NCBI GenBank assembly: GCA_012515365.1
Contig: JAAYYM010000112.1
Span: 1 to 24,271, forward strand
DNA length: 24,271 bases
Origin: Clostridia bacterium
Lineage (GTDB): Bacteria > Bacillota_A > Clostridia > Lachnospirales > Lachnospiraceae
Direction of reading: 5' to 3'
Below the pieces are notes generated by a model. The model ran no database searches, was not told the DNA's origin, and saw only the letters and a list, made by a program, of their open reading frames with translations. The translations under genes were made by a program, and so were the position numbers. Every line of letters begins with the position of its first letter. Position 1 is the stretch's first letter. Of the stretch, positions 15,547-23,863 are shown in pieces.

Positions 15547-16635
15547 ATGGAATTGAAGACAATCGTAATTGTTGATGATGTCGAAGTAAATCGTGCTGTA
15601 TTAAAGGAAGTTTTTAAACACGAATATGCAATTGTGGAGGCATGTGATGGTGAAGAAGCATTACAGATGATCCGTAAGTATCAGGATTCGCTGGTTATGG
15701 TTTTATTAGATATCATTATGCCAAAGGTCAATGGAATTGAAGTCGTAAAGCAAATGAAAGAATGGAATATGCTCGAGCAGATTCCGGTCATCCTGATCAC
15801 GGAGGATGGCTCTTGGAAAATGAGGGATATAGGATATACACTGGGTGTATCTGATATCATCGGAAAACCTATTGAAGCGAGTGTGACCAAGAAACGTGTA
15901 CAGAATATCATTTCTCTGTTTCAACATAAAAACGAGCAGGAGCGTTTGATCAAAAAGCAGACCGAGGAGCTGATCACGAAATCACGTATGCTGAATGAAA
16001 TCAATAATCGTATCATTGATACCCTTGGTACAGTCGTTGAATTTCGAAGCATGGAGTCAGGTCTGCATGTATTTCGGATCAAGCATTTTACGAAGATCTT
16101 ATTATCTTATGTACAAAGTATGTATCCTGAATATGGGATTACTGATGAAATGGCGAATATGATTACCGCGGCATCCTCGCTGCATGATGTAGGAAAAATT
16201 TCAATCCCGGATAGTGTACTGCTAAAGCCGGGACGTTTGACAAATGAAGAATTTGAGCTGATGAAAACGCATTCGATGCGGGGCTATGATGTGATCGAAG
16301 CAATCAAACCTATTGATGGTTCAGCGTTCTTTGACTGTGCAAGGGACATTGCAAAATACCACCATGAAAAATATGATGGCAGAGGTTATCCGGAGGGACT
16401 TGTGGGAGACGAGATTCCGATCTCGGCACAAATCGTATCAATAGCGGATGTTTACGATGCGTTGACTCATGAGCGTTGTTACAAAAAAGCATATTTGCCG
16501 GAAATAGCACTAGATATGATTTATAATGGTGAATGCGGAGCATTTAATCCGAAACTGATCAACTGCCTGAAGGCAGCAAGTGAGGAATTTACTGAGTTTA
16601 TAGAGCACTCGGAACACGCAGGGACAGATGATTAA
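15547..16635 (+). CDS. Response regulator with HD-GYP c-di-GMP phosphodiesterase domain
   Basis: A 362-residue two-domain protein. The receiver domain (1-120) has the acidic pair D10/D11, the phosphorylation site D55 (LLDIIMP), T85 and K107 (GKPIE), all intact. After a coiled-coil linker (about 122-150) comes an HD-GYP domain with HDVGK (H213/D214), the histidines of KTHSMRG and KYHHEKYDG, and the defining GYP at 280-282 (GRGYPEGL), followed by IADVYDALT. All metal ligands appear present, so it should hydrolyse c-di-GMP to pGpG or GMP when phosphorylated. A GTG at 15529 gives a longer frame, but the ATG at 15547 has GGAG five bases upstream and begins the receiver correctly. No histidine kinase is nearby. 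The gene ends before a strong terminator hairpin. Confidence 0.93.
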   Translation: MELKTIVIVDDVEVNRAVLKEVFKHEYAIVEACDGEEALQMIRKYQDSLVMVLLDIIMPKVNGIEVVKQMKEWNMLEQIPVILITEDGSWKMRDIGYTLGVSDIIGKPIEASVTKKRVQNIISLFQHKNEQERLIKKQTEELITKSRMLNEINNRIIDTLGTVVEFRSMESGLHVFRIKHFTKILLSYVQSMYPEYGITDEMANMITAASSLHDVGKISIPDSVLLKPGRLTNEEFELMKTHSMRGYDVIEAIKPIDGSAFFDCARDIAKYHHEKYDGRGYPEGLVGDEIPISAQIVSIADVYDALTHERCYKKAYLPEIALDMIYNGECGAFNPKLINCLKAASEEFTEFIEHSEHAGTDD

Positions 16636-16693
16636 TTTTTAATGTGATGTATACTGGGTGATTGAAAAAGTGCAAAAAGAGCCAAAGGGTGCC

Positions 16694-16742
16694 AAAATGG
16701 AGATGTGTGTCTTGTGGAGACGAGATACACATCTCCATTTTT
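16694..16742. terminator. Strong 15-bp stem hairpin, probable bidirectional terminator
   Basis: A perfect 15-bp stem (arms 16694-16708 and 16727-16741, core TGGAGATGTGT / ACACATCTCCA) with an 18-base loop that itself holds a 4-bp stem (GTCT/AGAC). It begins with an A-run and ends in TTTTT, so it can terminate on either strand. It lies about 58 bases after the HD-GYP stop. It dominates the 282-base gap 16636-16917, which otherwise holds only the clpB promoter and leader. Confidence 0.75.
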
Positions 16743-16781
16743 GTGTGAAAAGTGCCTTGACTATCATATTCAAAAAAAATG

Positions 16782-16809
16782 TTGACAAACTACAGATGTG
16801 TGTTATACT
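16782..16809 (+). promoter_or_regulatory. Promoter of clpB
   Basis: TTGACA (16782-16787), a 16-base spacer and an extended -10, TGTTATACT (16801-16809). It predicts a start near 16816 and a leader of about 100 bases. There is no CIRCE element (HrcA) and no CtsR heptad repeat around it. Confidence 0.8.
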
Positions 16810-16817
16810 ACATGTAG
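16791..16817. promoter_or_regulatory. Two BlaI/CopY-like half-palindromes over the clpB promoter
   Basis: TACAGATGTG (16791-16800, in the spacer) differs at one position from the TACAnnTGTA core bound by BlaI/MecI/CopY repressors. CTACATGTAG (16808-16817, from the -10 to about +1) is a perfect 10-bp palindrome of the same half-sites without the two-base gap. The position fits repression; the regulator is not in the window. Confidence 0.35.
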
Positions 16818-16917
16818 AACAAGAGGAACAAAGAGAACCAGTGCACAACAAACTACGAAATAAAGAAAAGCCAAAAACCAGCAAATTAACAACGTAATGA
16901 GATAGGAGGGCATCATT

Positions 16918-19494
16918 ATGAATGTAAATAAATTTACTCAAAAATCAGTAGAGGCAGTGAATGACTGTGAAAAAATAGCATATGAATTTGGTAATCAGGA
17001 AATAGAGCAGGAGCATTTGCTTTACGCATTGTTACATCAGGAAGATAGCCTGATCCTTAAGCTGATCGAAAAAATGGAAATCAATAAAGAGCATTTTTGT
17101 CAGAATGTTGAGAACAAACTTAACAAAAGGACAAAAGTTTCCGGTGGAAATATATATATAGGTCAGGCATTGAATAAGGCATTGGTGCATGCAGAAGACG
17201 AGCTTAAGCCAATGGGAGATGAATATGTTTCAGTTGAACATCTCTTTCTTGCACTGCTTAAGTACCCTAATGAGGGACTCAAAGAATTATGGAAGGAATA
17301 TGGGATTAATCGTGAGCGTTTTTTACAGGCATTATCGACTGTACGTGGAAACCAGCGTGTGACAAGTGATAATCCGGAAGCAACCTATGATACACTTGAA
17401 AAATATGGGCAGGAGTTGGTAGAGCGCGCCAGAAATCAGGAGCTGGATCCTGTAATCGGCAGAGACAATGAAATCAGAAATGTGATCAGAATCCTATCCA
17501 GAAAGACCAAAAATAATCCAGTACTGATCGGAGAACCCGGTGTTGGAAAAACTGCTGTAGTCGAAGGATTGGCGCAGCGAATCGTACTTGGTGATGTTCC
17601 AGACGGATTAAAGGATAAAAAAATCTTTTCACTTGATATGGGTGCGTTGGTTGCAGGTGCAAAGTATCGTGGTGAGTTTGAAGAGCGTTTGAAAGCAGTT
17701 CTTGAAGATGTAAAAAACAGTGACGGACAAATTTTGCTATTCATTGATGAACTCCATACCATTGTAGGTGCAGGAAAGACTGATGGAGCAATGGATGCAG
17801 GAAATATGTTAAAACCGATGCTGGCACGTGGAGAATTGCATTGTATTGGTGCGACGACATTAGATGAATATCGCAAGTATATAGAAAAGGATCCTGCACT
17901 GGAACGTAGATTCCAGCCGGTACTCATTGATGAGCCGACGGTGGAAGATTCTATTTCCATTTTAAGAGGTCTTAAGGAACGATATGAGAATTTTCATCAT
18001 GTGGCGATTACCGATCATGCTTTGGTATCGGCAGCAGTTCTCTCTAATCGGTATATTTCGGACCGGTTTCTGCCGGATAAAGCAATTGACCTTGTAGATG
18101 AAGCCTGTGCATTGATAAAGACAGAGCTTGATTCGATGCCGACAGAGCTAGATGAATTGCGCAGAAAAATCATTCAAATGGAAATAGAAGAGCGTGCACT
18201 TAAAAAAGAAACAGATAAGCTGAGTATGGACCGACTGCAAGAATTACAGAAAGAACTGGCAGATGAAAAAGCAGAATTTGCTGCGCAGAAGGCACAGTGG
18301 GATAATGAAAAAAACGAACTGGAAAAGGTCCATAAGATCAAAGAACAGATCGAACAATTAAATAATCAGACTGAAATAGCCAAGATTAATAATGATTTTG
18401 AGACAGCATCAGAGCTTGAATATGCAAAATTGCCGGCACTCAGAAAAGAATTGGAATTGGAACAGGAGAAAATCAGCAGACAGGAGTTTAAGCTGGTGCA
18501 TGAGAGCGTAACAGAGGAAGAAATCGAAAAGATTATATCCAGATGGACCGGAATTCCTGTTACAAAACTGACCGAAAGTGAACGGAATAAGACACTACAT
18601 TTGGATGATGCACTGCATGAACGTGTGATCGGGCAGGACGAAGGCGTCACAAAGGTAACAGAAGCTATACTGCGTTCAAAAGCCGGTATTAAGGATCCGG
18701 ATAAGCCGATCGGTTCATTCCTGTTTTTAGGACCTACAGGTGTAGGCAAAACAGAGCTGGCTAAGGCATTGGCAGTGAATTTATTTGACGATGAGAGCAA
18801 TATGGTCAGAATTGATATGAGTGAATATATGGAGAAACATGCGGTTTCACGTTTGATCGGAGCACCTCCCGGATATGTAGGCTATGAAGAGGGCGGACAG
18901 CTGACAGAAGCAGTAAGAAGAAAACCATATTCAGTTGTTTTATTTGATGAGGTAGAAAAAGCACATCCAGATGTCTTTAATATTCTGCTGCAGATGCTTG
19001 ATGATGGTAGAATTACTGATTCACAGGGGCGAACAGTTGATTTTAAAAATACCATTGTGATACTGACTTCTAACATTGGTTCTATGCATTTGCTGGATGG
19101 AATCGATGATGATGGAACAATCAAGACCGAGGCTGAACAGGCTGTTATGTCAGAATTACGTGGTCATTTCAGACCGGAATTTCTAAACAGACTGGATGAA
19201 ATCATACTCTTTAAACCATTAACAAAAGAAAATATTAAGGGAATCATTAAACTGATGATGCAGGAGGTCAATGAAAGGATCAGTGATAAGGAGTTGACGA
19301 TCCGCCTGACTGAACGGGCAGAGCAGTTTATCGCAGACTCGGGATTTGATCCGGTATACGGAGCAAGACCGATGAAACGTTATTTACAGAAACATGTCGA
19401 AACACTGGCAGCTAAGTTAATCCTGCAAGGCAATGTCAGTGAAGGATCCATAATTACGATCGATGTAGAAAATGGAGCATTCTGCGCCAGATAA
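16918..19494 (+). CDS. clpB: ATP-dependent disaggregase ClpB
   Basis: A full-length 858-residue Hsp100 chaperone that rescues aggregated proteins together with DnaK. Domains in order: the N-terminal double Clp repeat (1-145, with the QEHLLYALL and VEHLFLALL helices); AAA-1 with Walker A GEPGVGKT (K211) and Walker B LLFIDELH (D277/E278); the coiled-coil M domain (about 400-525, rich in E/K/Q), which marks ClpB rather than ClpC or ClpA; and AAA-2 with GPTGVGKT (K611) and [13 protein letters not shown] ClpB/C-type C-terminal [15 protein letters not shown] is present. The IGF/L ClpP-docking loop typical of ClpC was not seen. The start has AGGAGG about ten bases upstream. Regulation appears not to use HrcA or CtsR (see promoter). 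It converges on the polyphosphate phosphotransferase gene. Confidence 0.97.
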   Translation: MNVNKFTQKSVEAVNDCEKIAYEFGNQEIEQEHLLYALLHQEDSLILKLIEKMEINKEHFCQNVENKLNKRTKVSGGNIYIGQALNKALVHAEDELKPMGDEYVSVEHLFLALLKYPNEGLKELWKEYGINRERFLQALSTVRGNQRVTSDNPEATYDTLEKYGQELVERARNQELDPVIGRDNEIRNVIRILSRKTKNNPVLIGEPGVGKTAVVEGLAQRIVLGDVPDGLKDKKIFSLDMGALVAGAKYRGEFEERLKAVLEDVKNSDGQILLFIDELHTIVGAGKTDGAMDAGNMLKPMLARGELHCIGATTLDEYRKYIEKDPALERRFQPVLIDEPTVEDSISILRGLKERYENFHHVAITDHALVSAAVLSNRYISDRFLPDKAIDLVDEACALIKTELDSMPTELDELRRKIIQMEIEERALKKETDKLSMDRLQELQKELADEKAEFAAQKAQWDNEKNELEKVHKIKEQIEQLNNQTEIAKINNDFETASELEYAKLPALRKELELEQEKISRQEFKLVHESVTEEEIEKIISRWTGIPVTKLTESERNKTLHLDDALHERVIGQDEGVTKVTEAILRSKAGIKDPDKPIGSFLFLGPTGVGKTELAKALAVNLFDDESNMVRIDMSEYMEKHAVSRLIGAPPGYVGYEEGGQLTEAVRRKPYSVVLFDEVEKAHPDVFNILLQMLDDGRITDSQGRTVDFKNTIVILTSNIGSMHLLDGIDDDGTIKTEAEQAVMSELRGHFRPEFLNRLDEIILFKPLTKENIKGIIKLMMQEVNERISDKELTIRLTERAEQFIADSGFDPVYGARPMKRYLQKHVETLAAKLILQGNVSEGSIITIDVENGAFCAR

Positions 19495-19508
19495 CGCAGA
19501 ACACTCCA
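19473..19508. terminator. Shared hairpin terminator between clpB and ppk2
   Basis: TGGAG-CA-TTCTGCG / CGCAGAA-CA-CTCCA pairs 12 bases with one 2x2 internal mismatch; the eight-base loop holds the clpB stop codon (19492-19494). On the minus strand the stem is followed by ATTTTCT, a fair U-tract, so it probably ends the ppk2 transcript inside the 3' end of clpB. The plus-strand tail is poor. Confidence 0.6.
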
Positions 19509-19515
19509 GATAGAT

Positions 19516-20997
19516 TTACTCAGCTAGTTTTTTTTCTAATGCATCCACAACCGTCTGAAGAACTTTGACACGTGCATGCAGTTTACAATTACCTTCTATG
19601 ATCACCCAAGGGGCATAGGTCGTTGATGTTTTGATCATCATTTCGTCAACGGCCTGTTCATAGAAATCCCATTTCTCTCTGTTACGCCAGTCTTCATCTG
19701 TGATTTTCCACTGCTTTGTCGGCGTATTCTGACGCATGACAAATCTACGTTCCTGTTCGTTTTTATCAATCTGCATCCAAAATTTGATGATAACAGCACC
19801 ATGTGTTGCTAACTGCTCTTCCATATCATTCATTTCCTGATAAGCACGTTCCCATTCTGCCTGACTACAGAAGCCTTCGATACGCTCTACCATGACACGC
19901 CCATACCAGGTACGGTCAAAGATAGCAATATGCCCATCTTTCGGCATGTGCTGCCAGAAACGCCAGAGATAGTGATGCGCACGTTCAATGTCATTTGGCG
20001 AAGAAGTTGGATTCACCGTGTAGCCACGAGGATCAAGTGCCTGTGTCAGACGTTTGATCGCACCACCTTTTCCACCGGCATCCCAGCCCTCAAATGCAAG
20101 GACAACAGGGATTCTCTTGGTATACAATTCGCCATGTAATTCACTTAGTCTCTTTTGCAGACGTTCTACTTCAGATTTATACTGATCACGAGTGAGTGTC
20201 TTGGATAAATCTGCTTTTTGTAAGACACTGCTTTGATAGTGCTCAATATCGAATTTTCCGTCTTTTACCGGTTCAGGTGCATTATTGATCTGGGTCAGCT
20301 TATCACGGAAGCAACGCTCTACCTGAGTCAGGATTTGAATAGCAGCATATTTCTCATTCTCAGCTTCTATAATGGACCAGGGAGCATAGGCTGTGTCTGT
20401 CTTGCGAAGCATTTCTTCAATCATCTCAACGAATTTATAATATTTCTTATTTCTTTTTAAATCACCTTCAGAAACACGCCAGGCAGTACTCTTGGATGAA
20501 CGCAGCTTTTTAAAACGCTTTGCCTGTTCTTGTTCAGAGATATATAGAAAGAACTTAATGATCAGAGTCTGATCGTCCGTCAATTGTTTCTCAAAAGAGT
20601 TAATTTCCTGATATGCTTCTTTATATTGCTGCTTAGTCACTGTTTTATCAAAACGATCGTTTAGAACGCGTCGATACCAGCTGCCATCAAACAAATGAAT
20701 CTTGCCCTTTGGAGGTGTCTTTGTAAAAAAACGCCATAAAAACGGATGCATTTTCTCATCTTCTGTTTCACGAGAAGTTGCGAAAACTTCAAAGCCACGT
20801 GGATCCAAAGGCTCGATCAGTTGATTCATCAAAATTCCTTTTCCAGCAGCACCCATTCCTTCAAACAGAATAATGACAGGAATATTTTTGACACGCAGTT
20901 CTCTGGCAAGCTCAGAAATAGATAAATTCAAGGATTCTTTCTGATCCTTATACTGCTGTTTATCTATTTTTTTATTAAGATCAATTTTTTCTAGCAT
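19516..20997 (-). CDS. Polyphosphate:AMP phosphotransferase (two-domain, class II PPK2)
   Basis: A 493-residue protein made of two tandem PPK2 domains, the length and layout of polyphosphate:AMP phosphotransferase, which makes ADP from AMP using polyphosphate. The C-terminal domain has a complete lidded P-loop, GWDAGGKGG (304-312), and Walker B DRTWYGR (D361). The N-terminal domain has GMGAAGKG (47-54) and DGSWYRR (D104): the P-loop aspartate and the Walker B arginine are both glycine, so it is probably non-catalytic. This agrees with the Pseudomonas class II enzyme, in which the C-terminal half is the active one. A TTG at 21003 extends the frame by two codons, but it almost touches the AAGGAGG; the ATG at 20997 is correctly spaced. 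It is divergent from the REC-EAL gene, and no ppk1 or ppx is in the window. Confidence 0.9.
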   Translation of the reverse strand: MLEKIDLNKKIDKQQYKDQKESLNLSISELARELRVKNIPVIILFEGMGAAGKGILMNQLIEPLDPRGFEVFATSRETEDEKMHPFLWRFFTKTPPKGKIHLFDGSWYRRVLNDRFDKTVTKQQYKEAYQEINSFEKQLTDDQTLIIKFFLYISEQEQAKRFKKLRSSKSTAWRVSEGDLKRNKKYYKFVEMIEEMLRKTDTAYAPWSIIEAENEKYAAIQILTQVERCFRDKLTQINNAPEPVKDGKFDIEHYQSSVLQKADLSKTLTRDQYKSEVERLQKRLSELHGELYTKRIPVVLAFEGWDAGGKGGAIKRLTQALDPRGYTVNPTSSPNDIERAHHYLWRFWQHMPKDGHIAIFDRTWYGRVMVERIEGFCSQAEWERAYQEMNDMEEQLATHGAVIIKFWMQIDKNEQERRFVMRQNTPTKQWKITDEDWRNREKWDFYEQAVDEMMIKTSTTYAPWVIIEGNCKLHARVKVLQTVVDALEKKLAE

Positions 20998-21020
20998 AGG
21001 CAAACCTCCTTTATAAAATT

Positions 21021-21049
21021 AGTATACCCGAAATTAGAAAATGAATAAA
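21021..21049 (-). promoter_or_regulatory. Possible promoter of ppk2
   Basis: Minus strand TATACT at 21021-21026 with only a weak TTTATT -35 (21044-21049) at a 17-base spacer. The -10 is convincing, the -35 is not, so an activator may be needed. Confidence 0.4.
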
Positions 21050-21058
21050 GTAAAATCG

Positions 21059-21088
21059 TAGACTTTTACTACCGGTATGTTATATAAT
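21059..21088 (+). promoter_or_regulatory. Promoter of the REC-GGDEF-EAL-PAS gene
   Basis: TAGACT (21059-21064), an 18-base spacer and a perfect TATAAT (21083-21088). The palindrome TACCGGTA (21070-21077) lies in the spacer. The transcript would have a leader of about 70 bases. Confidence 0.55.
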
Positions 21089-21164
21089 TTAAAGAGAAAA
21101 GTGTTCTTATGCCAAGAGACATTTTTGAGGTTATACAAGTGATCCGTAGAAAGCAGGTGGATAG

Positions 21165-23723
21165 ATGAAAACAATGCTTGTCGTAGATGATCTTGAAATA
21201 AACAGAAGGATCCTGACTGATATTTTTGAATCAGAATATGAGGTTTTGCTGGCTTGTGACGGCAATGAAGCATTAGACATGATTACGAAACTAGAGGGAA
21301 GGATTGATGTGATCATTCTGGATCTTGTTATGCCTAATATGGATGGCTTTCAGGTATTACAAGAATTATCCGAGCATACGATGCTTTCTGAAATCCCTGC
21401 AGTCGTAGTTACTTCCCAGTCAGATGTAAAAAATGAGATACGGGCACTTGAACTAGGTGCCACTGATGTGATCACAAGACCATTTGATGCAGAGATCATC
21501 CGTCAAAGAGTCAGAAATGTCATGCGTAAGCAAGAACTTTTGCAGGCTTGCATGGAAATTCGCTTTCTAAGAGAAGCCCGGATCCGGGCCAGTTATGATT
21601 CCTTAACTAAAATCTATAATAAATCCGCATTTTGTGATGCTACGACAAAAATGCTGAGAGAAAATCCAGATGAGAAATTTGTTTTAATACGTTATAATAT
21701 AGAGCGTTTTCGAGTGATGAACGATATGATCGGCGTAGAACGTGCAGATCAGTTTTTGGTTGAAATCGCAGAAAGTATCAGACAAAAGGTTATCACAAAA
21801 GGCCAGGGAACCTATGGACGCTTTGAAGCAGATAACTTTGTAGTCTGTATTCCAAAGAGTCTGTTTACGATTGAAGAAATGGGACAGCTGCTAAACATCT
21901 GTCAACTGTCAGAGCAGGCAGTATACAGGCTCATTATTGATATGGGAATTTATGAGATCAATGATATTGAGATGCTGGTCATTAAAATGTGTGATTACGC
22001 GAATTTAGCGTTGCAGACGATTAATGGAAATTATGATAAACATTACGCATACTATGATGACAAGCTTCGTCTGCTGCTGCTTGAGGAGCAGGAAATCTTA
22101 AGTGAGATGCACAGTGCACTAGAGAATGGACAGTTTGTCGTATATCTGCAGCCGATCTACAGCATAGAAAAAGGAGTACCGGTCAGTGCAGAGGCTCTGA
22201 TCAGATGGGTTCATCCAGTGAAAGGATTGATCCCACCGGATAAATTTGTGCCCCTGTTCGAGAAAAATGGCTTTATTTCAAAGCTGGATTATTATGTTTG
22301 GGAAAGTGTGTGCAAGTACCAGAGAAAACGCCTTGATGAGGGTGCAAGAGCAATCCCGATTTCCGTTAATACCTCCAGATACAGTTTTTACAATGACCGT
22401 CTGGCAGATGATATTATAGCTTTGGTAAATAAATATCAGATTACTCCTTCGCTAGTCAAAATAGAAATTACGGAATCGGCGTACAATGACAACCCGGATC
22501 TGTTATTAAAGATCATTCGTCAAATGCAGGAATTCGGACTAGATATTCTGATGGATGATTTCGGAAGTGGTTATTCCTCTCTTAATACGTTGAAGGATAT
22601 CCCGGTTGATGTGTTGAAAATTGATATGAAATTCATGGAAGATTTTGAATCATCGAAAAAAGCGGCAAGTATCCTGACATCAGTGGTTAGAATGGCAAAG
22701 TGGATCAACATAGCCATTATTGCTGAGGGTGTGGAGAGAAAGGTTCAGATTGATTTTTTAAGAAGCATTGGCTGCGACCATGTTCAGGGATACTATTATG
22801 CACGTCCAATGCCGATACTGGAATTCGAGGAATTGCTGGACAAGAAAATAGAATCAGAGCCGGTGGAAACAGTAGAAAAGCTGGATAGTGAAGAAATTGA
22901 AGCGATTTTTGGTGGAACTCAGTTCATAAGTAAGATCATTGATGGAATGTTTAATGGAATTGCAATTTATGAATTACATGCAGGGAGACTGAAGCTGCTG
23001 CATGCAAATGATAATTATCTGGATTTTCTTGGATATACACCAAATATTTTTGTAGATTATGCAACCAACGTTTTAGTGAGTGTGTATGAGGATGATATTC
23101 CGATTTTACTTCATGCATGTAAGAAGACAGCAGAAACGCATGAAACAGTCAGTGCACAGATCCGAAAATATCATGCAAATAAGAAGCTGCTGTATTTAGA
23201 GTGTGTATTACATTATTGTGGAGGAACATTAGAAAAGCCACATATCTGTATTGCTTTTCATGATATTTCCAATCAATGTGAACAGGAACAGAGCTTGCGA
23301 AATAAGACACATCTGCTTCAGAAATCAGAGGAAGAGCTGATCGAATCCAAACAGCAGCTGGAAGAAATCCTAGAGAATCTGCAAGTTGGAATTGCAATTT
23401 ATGAATTAAATGAAAAGGTAATTCTTCTATATGGAAACCAATACTATTACCGAGGCTGTGGCTATACCAAGGATGAATACCGAACTTATGCAGACAATGT
23501 AGAGCAGTTACTGCATGGTGAGGATCAGCACAGGATTAGAGAAACCATACGTGATAAGGTAAGCAGATTAGAACCGCTGGATTTGGAATACCGTATCATT
23601 ACAAAGGAAGGCAGAACAAAATGGATGCATTTAAAAGCATCTCCGATTCGTTACGGTGACAGAAAGAATCCGACCTATCTGGCCTCGCTCCTTGAAGTAA
23701 ATACGTTTGCGAGAAAAACATGA
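21165..23723 (+). CDS. REC-GGDEF(degenerate)-EAL-PAS-PAS c-di-GMP phosphodiesterase
   Basis: An 852-residue multidomain response regulator. The receiver (1-120) has D8/D9, D53 (ILDLVMP) and T83, but the conserved lysine is R105 (TRPFD). Residues about 140-300 are a GGDEF fold whose signature is EADNF (221-225) and whose metal site is also lost, so it is not a cyclase but may bind GTP. The EAL domain (about 310-560) keeps EAL (343-345), IEITES, MDDFGSGYSSL and AEGVE, so c-di-GMP hydrolysis to pGpG is expected. Two PAS folds follow (about 585-700 and 740-850), separated by a coiled coil; unusually, sensory domains lie at the C-terminus. AGGTGG precedes the ATG by a few bases. It is monocistronic, between its own promoter and a palindromic terminator that contains its stop codon. 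Confidence 0.92.
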   Translation: MKTMLVVDDLEINRRILTDIFESEYEVLLACDGNEALDMITKLEGRIDVIILDLVMPNMDGFQVLQELSEHTMLSEIPAVVVTSQSDVKNEIRALELGATDVITRPFDAEIIRQRVRNVMRKQELLQACMEIRFLREARIRASYDSLTKIYNKSAFCDATTKMLRENPDEKFVLIRYNIERFRVMNDMIGVERADQFLVEIAESIRQKVITKGQGTYGRFEADNFVVCIPKSLFTIEEMGQLLNICQLSEQAVYRLIIDMGIYEINDIEMLVIKMCDYANLALQTINGNYDKHYAYYDDKLRLLLLEEQEILSEMHSALENGQFVVYLQPIYSIEKGVPVSAEALIRWVHPVKGLIPPDKFVPLFEKNGFISKLDYYVWESVCKYQRKRLDEGARAIPISVNTSRYSFYNDRLADDIIALVNKYQITPSLVKIEITESAYNDNPDLLLKIIRQMQEFGLDILMDDFGSGYSSLNTLKDIPVDVLKIDMKFMEDFESSKKAASILTSVVRMAKWINIAIIAEGVERKVQIDFLRSIGCDHVQGYYYARPMPILEFEELLDKKIESEPVETVEKLDSEEIEAIFGGTQFISKIIDGMFNGIAIYELHAGRLKLLHANDNYLDFLGYTPNIFVDYATNVLVSVYEDDIPILLHACKKTAETHETVSAQIRKYHANKKLLYLECVLHYCGGTLEKPHICIAFHDISNQCEQEQSLRNKTHLLQKSEEELIESKQQLEEILENLQVGIAIYELNEKVILLYGNQYYYRGCGYTKDEYRTYADNVEQLLHGEDQHRIRETIRDKVSRLEPLDLEYRIITKEGRTKWMHLKASPIRYGDRKNPTYLASLLEVNTFARKT

Positions 23724-23741
23724 CAATTGTCATGTTTTTCT
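23712..23741. terminator. 30-bp perfect palindrome, terminator overlapping a stop codon
   Basis: Perfectly self-complementary from 23712 to 23741, centre CATGACAATTGTCATG, with an A-run on one side and TTTTTCT on the other. The TGA stop of the preceding gene (23721-23723) is in the left arm. It works as an intrinsic terminator in either direction. Confidence 0.75.
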
Positions 23742-23786
23742 GCATTCTGTCATAAGTCATATGTTCTTCGTCATGAATTGTATAAT

Positions 23787-23802
23787 ATGTATTGACAGAC
23801 AT
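23787..23802. promoter_or_regulatory. Candidate PadR operator (ATGT-N8-ACAT)
   Basis: ATGT (23787-23790), eight bases, ACAT (23799-23802). This is exactly the spacing described for PadR-family operators, and it covers the -35 element (23792-23797) of the promoter in front of the padR gene, which fits autorepression. Confidence 0.6.
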
Positions 23803-23820
23803 TATTATACGACGTATAGT
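23792..23820 (+). promoter_or_regulatory. Promoter of the padR-DUF1700 operon, with second dyad over the -10
   Basis: TTGACA (23792-23797), a 17-base spacer, TATAGT (23815-23820). A 13-bp perfect dyad, TATACG-A-CGTATA (23806-23818), overlaps the -10, so both promoter hexamers lie under symmetric sites. Confidence 0.8.
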
Positions 23821-23863
23821 ATCAATATAAATTGACACGAACAATAGATAAAGGAGTGAGAAT

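Noticed and set aside
16561..16620. GAGCACTC near the end of the HD-GYP gene as half of a CIRCE element
   Set aside because: It is inside the coding sequence, no matching arm is at nine bases, and it is about 200 bases from the clpB promoter.
16701..16734. Resemblance of the hairpin arms to the Tn5 mosaic-end/sequencing adapter (ATACACATCT)
   Set aside because: Only about ten bases match, both arms are part of one coherent hairpin, and flanking genes are continuous, so neither a transposon end nor an adapter artefact is supported.
16658..16897. 79-residue frame in the gap before clpB
   Set aside because: It spans the terminator hairpin and the clpB promoter, has no ribosome site and has low-complexity composition.
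17436..19124. Serine-rich minus-strand frames inside clpB
   Set aside because: Antisense shadows of a codon-biased gene, with no ribosome sites or recognisable domains.
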